64,000 bases of DNA, taken from an uncultured Propionibacterium sp. (GTDB lineage: Bacteria > Actinomycetota > Actinomycetes > Propionibacteriales > Propionibacteriaceae). A program made the position numbers and the translations under genes. The DNA lies in contig CALHWB010000052.1 of the NCBI GenBank assembly GCA_938036835.1, positions 1 to 64,000 of the forward strand. The letters are read 5' to 3'. Shown here piece by piece: positions 41,459 to 49,881 of the stretch (position 1 is its first letter; every line of letters starts with the position of its first letter). Below the pieces are notes generated by a model. The model was not told the DNA's origin and ran no database searches. It saw only the letters and a program-made list of their open reading frames with translations.

Positions 41459-42493
41459 TCAGCGTGGGCTAACGGATTGCTTGCCACCGACGATATCCGC
41501 GGTGAACACGTCGGCGGCGGCCACCTGCCGGGGGGTCAACCGGTGAGCGGCGAAAAAGCCTGTCATCGCCGCCCAACGATCGGCGTCTTGGTAACCGAAC
41601 CGATCACCATACAGGGCGGTGGTGGCCTGTAGCGTGGCCAGCGCATTGGTCACTTGGTCCGGTTCAGCGAGGGTGGGGACGAACTGCTTGGCCAGTTCCA
41701 CCGACTGCGCCGGATCATGAAGGCAGAATTGTGCCCCAGCCGCGACGACCTGCACCAGATCGGCCAGTTCCCGGGCACGCTCGGCCACCACGCCGGCAAG
41801 ACCACCCAGGCCGAGACTCACCAGAGGCGGATCGGCCGGGCCGAGGGTACGCACCAAAAAGTCATTGGTCTGGAAACGGACCAGATCGCTGTTGGTGAAC
41901 CCCACGACAGCGTCCACCTTGGCTCCGGTCAAGGCGGCGTGTTGAGTGAACCCTATTGACTGGATGTTCAGATCGGTGACGGCCAAGCCGGCCTCTTCGA
42001 GGGCTGCCAGCAGATAGAACCAGTTCTCACCGTATTCCCCGGGCAATCCGACAGTACGCCCGCGCAGGTCAGCGACACTGTTGATGGCCGAACCGGCTGG
42101 CACGATGATCGCTGCGGGATATCGCTGGTATATGGTGGCGAAGTTCCGGATAGCTACCCCCTGCCCAACTGCCTGCAGCATCTCTCCTCCGCCGGCGAAG
42201 ACGACATGTTCGTCCCCGGCTTCCACGGCACCCAGCAGCGACTCTTGGGCGCCGTGATGACGCAAGGTGACCTGAAGCCCGGCCTGCTCGAATAGACCCT
42301 GCGCCTGGGCCACGTAGAACGGGGCGAATTGGATGTCTGGCACATAGGTCAGCCCAATGATCAATTCGCCGCCATCCGATGCGGAAGGTTGTGCCGTGAT
42401 GGTGCCGGCGTTCGTGCCAACTCGTCCGGCGCAGCCCGCCAGTCCGGTCGCCAGAGCCGACTGTAGCAGGACACGGCGGGTCAACCGATTCAT
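41459..42493 (-). CDS. ribY: NMT1/THI5-like ABC substrate-binding lipoprotein (RibY type)
   Basis: A 344-residue solute-binding protein with a lipobox (LATGLAGCAG, Cys near residue 21) and a NMT1/SsuA-like domain (LTYVPDIQFAPFYVAQAQGLFEQAGL, a pattern seen in thiamine-pyrimidine and riboflavin binding proteins). It follows a permease gene after nine bases, and the pair is preceded by an FMN riboswitch. In other bacteria this layout is the riboflavin importer RibXY, so riboflavin or a related flavin is the likely ligand. No ATPase gene is linked. Symbol is by context. Confidence 0.78.
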   Translation of the reverse strand: MNRLTRRVLLQSALATGLAGCAGRVGTNAGTITAQPSASDGGELIIGLTYVPDIQFAPFYVAQAQGLFEQAGLQVTLRHHGAQESLLGAVEAGDEHVVFAGGGEMLQAVGQGVAIRNFATIYQRYPAAIIVPAGSAINSVADLRGRTVGLPGEYGENWFYLLAALEEAGLAVTDLNIQSIGFTQHAALTGAKVDAVVGFTNSDLVRFQTNDFLVRTLGPADPPLVSLGLGGLAGVVAERARELADLVQVVAAGAQFCLHDPAQSVELAKQFVPTLAEPDQVTNALATLQATTALYGDRFGYQDADRWAAMTGFFAAHRLTPRQVAAADVFTADIVGGKQSVSPR

Positions 42494-42502
42494 GATGAAC
42501 TC

Positions 42503-43273
42503 CTATCGGTAGGGGTTGGTGAGATATTCGATTAGGGTGACCAGCAGATAGCAGCCAATGGCCAGCGTGCACAGCACCAGCAGAGTGACGAATAGCCCAA
42601 CCGTGTCGTGCGATTGGGATTGCACGGCGAGCCGCTGCCCCAGTCCCGAGCCCCCCATCACCAATTCGCCAACGACCGCACCGGTGATTGACAAGGTGCA
42701 ACCGTTACGGATTCCGGTAAGCGTGGCCGGCAGAGCCATCGGCCATTCCAGCCATCGGGCGAGTTGGCCTGCGCTGGCGCCATCAACCCGGGCAGCATCC
42801 ATGATGTCGCGGTCGATTCCGCGCAGGCCAAGCGCTGTGGCCAATACCATCGGAAAGAAAACCATGACCGAACACAACACCACCACCGGAAGCCGCCCAT
42901 AGCCCAGCCAGATGGCAAGCAGCGGGGCGATGGCCACCGCCGGCAGAGCCTGGGAAGCGGCCAGGTAGGGCGCGGTGAGCGCGTCGATGAGTCGGTAGTG
43001 GACGATCGACCAGGCAATCGGCAGGGCTACCAGAGCGGCCAATACGCAGCCCAGCAATGCCTCGCTCAGTGTGACCAGCATGGGCATGTTGAGCCGTCCC
43101 GAGCAAAGATCGCCTGTCAGACGGTCGAGCACCCGTCCGGGCGGAGGCAACAAGGTTGGTGGAATGCCACCATTGGCCACCACCAAATGCCAAGTGATCA
43201 TGATCAGCCCACCGAGGGCGATGGGAGCCGCGATGCGGATCACCAGCGGCGTCCGGCGCCTGGTCTGCATCAT
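42503..43273 (-). CDS. ribX: ABC permease, FMN-riboswitch-controlled (RibX type)
   Basis: A 256-residue permease with about six helices and the EAA loop (LGLRGIDRDIMDAARVDGASAGQLARWLEWPMALPATLTGIRNG). It resembles SsuC/ThiX permeases. The start is ATG 43273, 94 bases downstream of the FMN riboswitch, with AAGGA about 12 bases before it. It would form the importer channel for riboflavin with RibY. No ATPase is encoded nearby; the family is thought to borrow a shared ATPase. Symbol by context. Confidence 0.78.
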   Translation of the reverse strand: MMQTRRRTPLVIRIAAPIALGGLIMITWHLVVANGGIPPTLLPPPGRVLDRLTGDLCSGRLNMPMLVTLSEALLGCVLAALVALPIAWSIVHYRLIDALTAPYLAASQALPAVAIAPLLAIWLGYGRLPVVVLCSVMVFFPMVLATALGLRGIDRDIMDAARVDGASAGQLARWLEWPMALPATLTGIRNGCTLSITGAVVGELVMGGSGLGQRLAVQSQSHDTVGLFVTLLVLCTLAIGCYLLVTLIEYLTNPYR

Positions 43274-43367
43274 CGTGGTGGTCGATCCTTCCGGTCAATA
43301 CCCGGGACCGGCACGCGGTGCATTCGTCCCGGCAAAGAACGCTCCGCCGAGGCGCACACCCACGCGA

Positions 43368-43498
43368 CATGCACCTCTCATCCGGACTTTGACCGTCGGT
43401 ACCGGAATTCCACCGGTTCAACCGTTAACCTGCCCGAGGCAAGCTCGCGGGTCGCGGACTATAACCGCCGGTTCGGGTTTTCACCGACCCCGGGCACG
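43368..43498 (-). promoter_or_regulatory. FMN riboswitch (RFN element)
   Basis: On the minus strand the element runs from about 43498 to 43368. It begins CGTGCCCGGGGTCGGTGAAAA, continues with ACCGGCGGTTATAGTCCGCGA, then has GTTAACGGTTGAACCGGTG, AATTCCGGTACCGACGGTC and finally AAGTCCGGATGAGAGGTGCATG. These match the conserved core of the RFN aptamer (GGCGGT, CCGGTGGAATTCCGGTACCGACGG, GTCCGGATG). The first and last bases can pair as the P1 stem. It sits 16 bases after the stop of the upstream MFS gene and 94 bases before ribX. FMN binding should shut off the importer. The expression platform, a hairpin or Shine-Dalgarno blocker, is not resolved. Confidence 0.93.
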
Positions 43499-43514
43499 TC
43501 TGCTGCGGCGTCAA

Positions 43515-45047
43515 CTATACGCGGCGATCTCGTGGGTAGCTAATCGCGACGATGCCGGCAGCCAGCAGGACCGACGCTGCACTGGTCAACAGAGCCAGGC
43601 GCATGCCTGCCACGAAGCCATGGACCGCCAAGGCACTCAGTTGGTTGGCCAGTTCGGCGGGCAACTGCCTGGCGGCGCGCAGCGCGCCGGCTACCGATTC
43701 CAATGCCGCGGACTGCCATTGCCCGAGTTGAGGCCACAACGGGCTGGTCATCATGATGTGCCGGTAGCGCGCGGCTAGCAGGGAACCGATGACCGCGACA
43801 CCCAGCGCGCTGCCCACCTGCATCAAGGCGGTATTCGTCGCCGATCCGGTGCCGGCCGCATCGGCGGGTAGCGAATCCATGACTGCCTGGGTGGCCGCCG
43901 GAACTAACAGCCCAGCGCCTAGACCAAACAGCAGGGCGCCCGGCAGTACCTGACCGAAGGTGGATTCGGTGGTGGCGGTCGCGAGCCAGCCGAAGCCGGC
44001 GGCCACGCAGCCCAGCCCGAACAGCACGGTTCGTTTGAGACGCAGGTGATCAATCAGTCGGGGTGCGCTCAGCGCTCCCAGCAACATTGCTGCCGCGATT
44101 GGCAGGATTCGCAACCCGGTCTGCAGCGGGGTGAAACGCAGCGAATACTGTAGATACTGGGTCAGGACGAACAAGGCGCCAGCCCCTCCGGCGGTGACCA
44201 ATCCCGATACACCAACCGCCACACTGAAGCGGCGATTTCGGAACAGCGAAAGCCGCAAGATGGGTTGAGTCGCACGAGATTCCCAATAGATGAAGACAGC
44301 CAGCAGGGAAAGGCCAGCCAGCGATGCCCCCAATACCAGTGGCGAGGCGCCACCCAATCCGGGGGCCGAGATGACCGCCCAGCAGATAAGGCCCAGCGCT
44401 GCGGTGGACAGCAGGGCGCCTGGCAGGTCCACCCCACCGGGCACCCGATGGGGTCGGGAGTGCGGAATCACGAATAGTCCAATGGCGACGATGAGAACCG
44501 CGATGGGCACGTTGATCAGGAAGATAGCTCCCCAACTGAACCGTTCCAACAATAGCCCCGACAAAAGCGGGCCAGCCGCACCCCCGGCGCCATTGGCGGC
44601 TGACCAGATTGCGAATGCCAGGCTGCGTTCTTGAGGTGTACGAAACAATGCCGACACTAGGGCGAGGGTGGCGGGTGCCATCAGCGCAGCTCCGATGCCC
44701 ATCAAAGCCCGCGTCCAGATGAGTGGGCCGGTCGCGGTCGTCAAACCCGCGAGTAGTGAACAGGCACCGAACACTCCGGCACCGACCAGGAAGGTGCGCG
44801 ACTTGCCCCAACGATCCACCAATGCCCCGGCAACCAGTAGCAGACCGGCATATGTGACCTGATAGGCATCCACCGTCCATTGCAGTTGGTCGGTGGAGGC
44901 ATGCAGTTCCCGGGCAAGCGTGGGTAGCGCAACATTGAGGATGGTGTTGTCCAGGCTGGCCATGAACAGCCCCATGGAAAGCACCAGCAGCGCCCACCAG
45001 CGTCTGGGATGCACTGGTGGGCGCTGCTGGTCACCGGATGCCATCAT
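43515..45047 (-). CDS. MFS transporter, DHA2 (EmrB/QacA) family
   Basis: A 510-residue, 14-helix drug:proton antiporter. Motifs include LDNTILNVALPTLARELHASTDQLQWTVDAYQ (antiporter motif C region nearby), ALVDRWGKSRTFLVGAGVF (motif A) and FLINVPIAVLIVAIGLF. ATG 45047 is chosen because the conserved region starts near RRWWALLVLSMG; the frame runs 34 codons longer upstream. It exports drugs or metabolites; substrate unknown. Its stop is 16 bases from the FMN riboswitch on the same strand, so read-through into ribX is possible. Confidence 0.9.
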   Translation of the reverse strand: MMASGDQQRPPVHPRRWWALLVLSMGLFMASLDNTILNVALPTLARELHASTDQLQWTVDAYQVTYAGLLLVAGALVDRWGKSRTFLVGAGVFGACSLLAGLTTATGPLIWTRALMGIGAALMAPATLALVSALFRTPQERSLAFAIWSAANGAGGAAGPLLSGLLLERFSWGAIFLINVPIAVLIVAIGLFVIPHSRPHRVPGGVDLPGALLSTAALGLICWAVISAPGLGGASPLVLGASLAGLSLLAVFIYWESRATQPILRLSLFRNRRFSVAVGVSGLVTAGGAGALFVLTQYLQYSLRFTPLQTGLRILPIAAAMLLGALSAPRLIDHLRLKRTVLFGLGCVAAGFGWLATATTESTFGQVLPGALLFGLGAGLLVPAATQAVMDSLPADAAGTGSATNTALMQVGSALGVAVIGSLLAARYRHIMMTSPLWPQLGQWQSAALESVAGALRAARQLPAELANQLSALAVHGFVAGMRLALLTSAASVLLAAGIVAISYPRDRRV

Positions 45048-45176
45048 GATGGGCCGAGTACGGGCGCTGCATGATCGCAAGGCTAGACCTACCGATCGCG
45101 GGCCAGCCATTAGAATCGCAGCGGCACCGGGTGGTGTCAGGGAGTCCACCCGGTGCCCGGTTGGGTGATTCCCCGC

Positions 45177-46064
45177 TCAGGTGATGGACGCCCGGTAGAT
45201 GGCATCGATCGACTCGGCCAGGGTATTGTCGAAATCAGCCGCCGTTTGGTTCACATTCAGGCCCTCGGTCAATGCTCTTGAGAAGCTTGCGATCAGGCCA
45301 TGATTGCGAGCCAGTCGTTGGTTGGCGTCAGCCCGGCTGTAGCCGCCGGACAGCGCCACCACCCGCATCACCCGTGGATGAGCGATGAGGCCGGCGTATA
45401 GGTCGTCCTGGCTGGGAATGGTCAGCTTCAGCATCACCTGCACGTCATCGCCCAGGGCGTCTAGGTGCATCCGGATCTGCTCATTGAGGATCTGCTCGGC
45501 CGCATTCTTGTCCGGCGCGTTGATGTCCACCTCTGGCTCTATGATGGGCACCAGGCCAGTGGCTAGAATGCGCTCGGCGATTTCGAACTGCTGATCGACC
45601 ACGGCCTGAATCGCCGATGCCTTTCCAGCCGCGATGAAGGAGCGCATCTTGGTGCCGAAGATACCCTTGCGGACTGCGCGGGATAACAACTCGTCCAATC
45701 CGGGCATGGGATTCATCAATCGGACGCCATCATCCTGGCCGGCCAGCCCCTTGTCCACTTTGAGGATCGGTACAATATGTTTTTGGGTCCATAGATATTC
45801 GGCGGTGTCGACGCCTGCTATCTGGCGGTCCATCGTCTTTTCGAACAGAATCGCCGCCAGGATCTTCTCGCTGGTGAAGGCTGGGCTGGTGATGATGCGG
45901 CTGCGCATCTGGTGCACCAGATCGAACATCTGGTCGTCGCCGCTGTACTGTTCCTCAGCGATGCCGTAGAGCCGCAGTGCCTTTGGGGTGCTGCCGCCGC
46001 TCTGATCCAGAGCTGCTACGAACCCCTCGTCCTTGCGCATTCGTTGCGTTTGTTCGTTGTTCAT
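45177..46064 (-). CDS. fructose-bisphosphate aldolase, class I
   Basis: A 295-residue class I aldolase of the short bacterial type, cleaving fructose 1,6-bisphosphate in glycolysis. GFVAALDQSGGSTPKALRLYGI near the start is highly conserved; the Schiff-base Lys lies in VQVMLKLTIPS, with a conserved PIIEPEVDI upstream and MRVVALSGGYSRADANQRLARNHG downstream. GGAAGG precedes the ATG. Needs no metal. Convergent to nothing close; the MFS gene follows on the same strand. Confidence 0.95.
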   Translation of the reverse strand: MNNEQTQRMRKDEGFVAALDQSGGSTPKALRLYGIAEEQYSGDDQMFDLVHQMRSRIITSPAFTSEKILAAILFEKTMDRQIAGVDTAEYLWTQKHIVPILKVDKGLAGQDDGVRLMNPMPGLDELLSRAVRKGIFGTKMRSFIAAGKASAIQAVVDQQFEIAERILATGLVPIIEPEVDINAPDKNAAEQILNEQIRMHLDALGDDVQVMLKLTIPSQDDLYAGLIAHPRVMRVVALSGGYSRADANQRLARNHGLIASFSRALTEGLNVNQTAADFDNTLAESIDAIYRASIT

Positions 46065-46606
46065 CGTGTCGCCTTCCGCTGTTGGGTGTTCGTTATTTAA
46101 ACTGATGGTTCAGGTTCGAGGTGTCATGTTCCGGTCTCCGGCAACCAAGGCACCGAACTGATGCGGGACTAAGAATCCGGCGCGGGCAGTCGGCCTTCCG
46201 GGGAAAGCCTTCAGGGCCACATGGCTGATCTGTCCAACCGCCGGGCCGTCAACAGACGACGGCATGGTTTTCGTGCCGGTACTAGACCATCGCCTTGACA
46301 GATCGAACCAATCGATATCCGGCGATAGCAGGGACGATGTCAACGGTGAACGTGGCATCCAATGTGGTCATGGAATCATCGTGGCACTAGTGGGCGGCAA
46401 TTTCCGGCGGACGCAAGATCCCGTCCACTGCGCGCGCCATACGGTATTGGCGGCCTGAAACCCGGCCGGCAGGCATAACGAATGGGGCAATGGCCTGGCC
46501 GGCTGCCGGCCCGGCGAGGTCGGGAGCGCTACTTCTGCGTCAGGAATTGACCTATGACGGCGTCATGGTCGGCATGCAGCTTGCGCGAGCGACCATCTTT
46601 GGCTGA
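46065..46606. other. intergenic region without a supported gene
   Basis: About 540 bases with no convincing protein or RNA gene. Short open frames on both strands overlap and look unlike known families. An inverted repeat, GGCCGGCAG (46464-46472) and CTGCCGGCC (46503-46511), is present and could end the GNAT message, about 95 bases after its stop. The aldolase promoter is presumably in the 46065-46200 part, but I see no clear box. Confidence 0.4.
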
Positions 46607-47152
46607 TCAGCTCAGATCTAGGCGGTAGGAGATCAGGCGAACATCTGGCCTGGGCCACCAGTCGGATTCGGGCGTTCGCACGAATCCACGGTGCTCGTAC
46701 ATATGGTGGGCCACCGTCATCCATTCGGAACTGGACAGCACTATCGCCTGCAGGCCCGCTGCCCAGGCTCGCTCAATACAGGAAGACAACAGCGCACCGC
46801 CGATTCCCCGGCCCTGATAGTGCGGGTCGACGGCCAGTGTCCGGATCTCGGCCTGATCGTCGTTGGCCAGTTCACGAAGCCCACAGCCCGGGGGGCACCA
46901 GGTGACGGTGCCAACCGGGACGCCGGCTAGCCTAGCCACCAATATTATTGACTGCTGCGCCCGGGCCGCGACATCACCCAGTACCCGGTAGTAGGGGTCA
47001 TCGCTGCGCATCCTGCTGGGTCGATAGGCCCGAACGCAGATATCGCCTAGCACCGCGAAATCGGCAGAAGTCGCCGTCCCTACCGAGATCGGGCGTTCCT
47101 CGGCCGCCGATGAATCTACGGATGGGAATCCTCCATGCGGTGTGTGAATCAT
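46607..47152 (-). CDS. GNAT family N-acetyltransferase
   Basis: A 181-residue acetyl-CoA-dependent transferase. The core motif LAVDPHYQGRGIGGALLSSCIERA (motif A, Q/RxxGxG/A) and YEHRGFVRTPESDWW are typical of GNAT enzymes. ATG 47152 is taken as start, since the longer frame to 47224 abuts the TIM-barrel gene and its residues are not conserved. Substrate unknown; small molecules, antibiotics or proteins are all possible. Confidence 0.8.
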   Translation of the reverse strand: MIHTPHGGFPSVDSSAAEERPISVGTATSADFAVLGDICVRAYRPSRMRSDDPYYRVLGDVAARAQQSIILVARLAGVPVGTVTWCPPGCGLRELANDDQAEIRTLAVDPHYQGRGIGGALLSSCIERAWAAGLQAIVLSSSEWMTVAHHMYEHRGFVRTPESDWWPRPDVRLISYRLDLS

Positions 47153-47223
47153 GTGCAAACACCTTATCCCCCTGGATAGGCCTGGTCGGGGTGGCCGGTC
47201 AGGCCCATCCAGGGACGCGACCA

Positions 47224-48039
47224 TCAGGGCGCAGAATAGACCTCAGCCAGCACCTGTAGCAGAGCCGATCGGACGGCCACGCAGCGTTCGGCCAGCGCCA
47301 GATCGCGTACCGGGGCCTCCACCATCAGCGGCGTATTTGCGGGCAACGCCCGGACGAAATCTGCCAGCGCCAGATCTCCCTGGCCCGGGAACCGGCGGCC
47401 GGTGCGGGCTTCGGTAAGCGCAGCTGCCGGGGACTGGGGTGCCGGCTCGCTTCGGGTATCGCAGAGCTGGGCGTAGGCGATCAACTCGGCGGGTACCTCG
47501 GACAACTCAGCCGAGGTGCCCCCGGAACGAGCCGCATGCAACGAATCGGGCAACACCACCGCTGGCCTCTCGATCTGCCGGACGAGGGCCACCGCTTCGG
47601 CCAGGGTCTTGATATCGGTGAAGATCATATACTCCACCGCGAGCGTGAGCCCTCGGGTGGCGGCCTCGGCGGCCAGCAGGTTCAATCGGGCCAGCCGGCG
47701 ACTGCAATCCGGATCGTTCACATTCACCAGCACATAGCGGGCCCCCAGCGCGTGACCGGCGTCCAGGATACCCAATTGCTCGGTCAACTGTTTGTCGGGG
47801 CGGACTCGCAACACCTCGATATCCCACATGGTGATCCCGGTATCTGCCAGCCGCCTGCGAGTCTCGCGAAGCATGGCGGTGTTCCCGATCATCGGCCAAG
47901 CTGGTTCGTCTCCCGCCGGAAAGACCCGCACGCCGATGGTGTCCAGCCCGGCATTGGCCGCAGCCACCACCGCTTCGGGCGGTGGGGCGTCCAGCACCGA
48001 AAGCGCCGAGATACCGATCGGCCGGTCGTCATCGTTCAC
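47224..48039 (-). CDS. TIM-barrel sugar-phosphate isomerase/epimerase family protein
   Basis: A 271-residue AP-endonuclease-2-like TIM barrel, the family of IolE, hydroxypyruvate isomerase and 3-dehydroshikimate dehydratase. It shares the MWDIE segment and overall pattern with the barrel at 56223-57038. LAVEYMIFTD and LMVEAP hold two of the expected metal-binding Glu residues; the middle ligands look weaker than in the second copy (VVLPDSLHAARSGG). It is the last gene of the minus arm of the hydroaromatic cluster, two bases after the flavoprotein gene. A dehydratase or isomerase role on a ring ketone is likely, by context. Confidence 0.75.
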   Translation of the reverse strand: MNDDDRPIGISALSVLDAPPPEAVVAAANAGLDTIGVRVFPAGDEPAWPMIGNTAMLRETRRRLADTGITMWDIEVLRVRPDKQLTEQLGILDAGHALGARYVLVNVNDPDCSRRLARLNLLAAEAATRGLTLAVEYMIFTDIKTLAEAVALVRQIERPAVVLPDSLHAARSGGTSAELSEVPAELIAYAQLCDTRSEPAPQSPAAALTEARTGRRFPGQGDLALADFVRALPANTPLMVEAPVRDLALAERCVAVRSALLQVLAEVYSAP

Positions 48040-48040
48040 A

Positions 48041-49759
48041 TCAGGCCTCCTTACCAGCCACGTGACGGCCGATGATATAGCCGAAGATCATGCCGGCACC
48101 TACCTGGCAACCGCCACCGGGATACTGGATGCCAAAGACCTGCTGAGCGTCCGAACCGGCGGCATACAAACCCTCGATCGGGGTCTGCTCGGCGGTTAGC
48201 ACCTGGCCCAGCGGATTGATTGCCAGCCCACGCCCGGTTGACAGTGGGGTCGGGTAGACAGCAATGGCGTAGTAGGGCGGTTTCAGTAAGGGGCCAAGGT
48301 TGACATTCGGCTGGACACGCGGATCGCCGTACTGCGGGCTGTAGGGGCTCTCTCCCTTCCCGAAGGCGGTATCCCGCCCATGGACACAGTCGGCATTGTA
48401 CTCGCGAACCGTTTGCGCCAGGCCCTCGGGATCTACCCCGATCTTGACTGCTAGCTTGCGCAACGATGCCGCCCGGGTCAGGTAGCCGCTGTCAAACCAC
48501 CGGCGGGCAATCGGCAGGCCGGGGTAGATCATGCCCAGACCGTATTTAGCCATATGGGCCTGATCGGCGATCAGCCAGGCCGGGATGGTGGGCGTGCCAG
48601 CCTCATCGGATTCGTACATGGCCCGCACGAAGTGATTGTAGGATCGGGCCTCGTCGGTGAACCTGTGGCCGGCGGCGTTGACCGCGATCATGCCCGGTTT
48701 GGCACGATCCCAGATATGTGGGAAAACCGCCTGCGATCCGTCGGGGCGATAGCCCACCGAACTGGGGAACCACAACGCGCCGTTCTCCTCGCCCGGCCCC
48801 ATGGCGCCACCCACCGATTCGGCCAGGGTGATGGCATCGCCGGTGCAGCTCGAAGCAGCAGCGGTGTACTGGGCGGCAGGCTGGCGCAGATACTTGTTGC
48901 GGAACATTGGCGATGCTGGGAACCCACCGGTGGCCAGCACGACCCCCTTGGCGGCCCGGATCTGGTGAGTGGTGCCCCGGTATTCGACCAGGGCACCACT
49001 CACCCGGCCATCCGTGGAGAGCAGACCAGTAGTGTTTGCGTTGAGCCACATCGTTCCGCCGCGCTTCTTGAATTCGTAATAGAGTCGGGCGATCAAGGCG
49101 TTGCCCATCACCAGCCGAGTGCCGCGTGGCCAGCCACGCAGCAGATCCAGTACCCAGCGCACACCGAGCGGGAACGCGGTGGTGACGACCTGAATGCGTT
49201 CCAGACCCCGGCCGTCGAACAGGTGCAATAGCTTGCTGACCTCCGTGCGACGCACCATTAGCGAACCACCGAATAGGGCGAACTCGGGCAGCGGGCCTCG
49301 CAGGTGCGAAAAATCCACCCTACCCAACCGTTTCCCTTCGAAGGGCTCTGGTTCGAGAGCTCGATAGCCGCGTCCGGAGCCTGCAATCTCGGGGTAGTAG
49401 TCGACGAACCCGGGGAACGGGATCCACTTGATCCCCATGGTTTCCATGTAATCGATCATGCGTGGCCCATTGCGCAGATAAGTTAGCCACATCTGTTTCG
49501 GTCCGCGATCATGGACCAGAGTTTCCAGATAGGTCTCTGCCTTAGTCAAATCCTCAATAATGCCGGCCTCCTGGACGTACTTACTGCCCGGTATCCAGCA
49601 GGTGCCCGCCGAATGACAGGTTGTGCCGCCGAAGCGATCCGACTTTTCCAACAGCAGCACCTTCAGGCCCTCATTCGACGCGGTCAATGCGGTGCTCAGT
49701 CCCGCAGCGCCGGTGCCCAGCACGATCAGGTCGTAGTGTTCTTTCGTTCTATATGTCAT
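48041..49759 (-). CDS. FAD-dependent oxidoreductase, 3-ketosteroid-dehydrogenase-like
   Basis: A 572-residue flavoprotein with N-terminal LIVLGTGAAGLSTALTASNEGLKVLLLEKSDRFGGTT, the FAD motif, and C-terminal GLYAAGSDAQQVFGIQYPGGGCQVGAGMIFGYIIGRHVAG. This is the fumarate-reductase/KstD branch, whose members insert a C=C next to a ring ketone or reduce it. Near residues 60-66 HSAGTCWIPGS also matches KstD proteins. ATG 49759 is preferred, with GGAGT before it; the frame to 49825 has no support. In the cluster it could oxidise or desaturate a quinate-derived cyclohexanone; exact substrate unknown. Confidence 0.82.
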   Translation of the reverse strand: MTYRTKEHYDLIVLGTGAAGLSTALTASNEGLKVLLLEKSDRFGGTTCHSAGTCWIPGSKYVQEAGIIEDLTKAETYLETLVHDRGPKQMWLTYLRNGPRMIDYMETMGIKWIPFPGFVDYYPEIAGSGRGYRALEPEPFEGKRLGRVDFSHLRGPLPEFALFGGSLMVRRTEVSKLLHLFDGRGLERIQVVTTAFPLGVRWVLDLLRGWPRGTRLVMGNALIARLYYEFKKRGGTMWLNANTTGLLSTDGRVSGALVEYRGTTHQIRAAKGVVLATGGFPASPMFRNKYLRQPAAQYTAAASSCTGDAITLAESVGGAMGPGEENGALWFPSSVGYRPDGSQAVFPHIWDRAKPGMIAVNAAGHRFTDEARSYNHFVRAMYESDEAGTPTIPAWLIADQAHMAKYGLGMIYPGLPIARRWFDSGYLTRAASLRKLAVKIGVDPEGLAQTVREYNADCVHGRDTAFGKGESPYSPQYGDPRVQPNVNLGPLLKPPYYAIAVYPTPLSTGRGLAINPLGQVLTAEQTPIEGLYAAGSDAQQVFGIQYPGGGCQVGAGMIFGYIIGRHVAGKEA

Positions 49760-49881
49760 CTTTGACTCCTTGCCGGGCCGCTCGCGTGGCCCAACGCACG
49801 GGGATCTCCCGCGGATTTGGGCCACGGCCGGGGCCGCGACCCGAATGGTACAAAACCGGATCCGGTGTCTGACCCGGTCGA

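Noticed and set aside
46110..46358. 82-codon minus frame in the 46 kb gap
   Set aside because: No ribosome site and no recognisable family.
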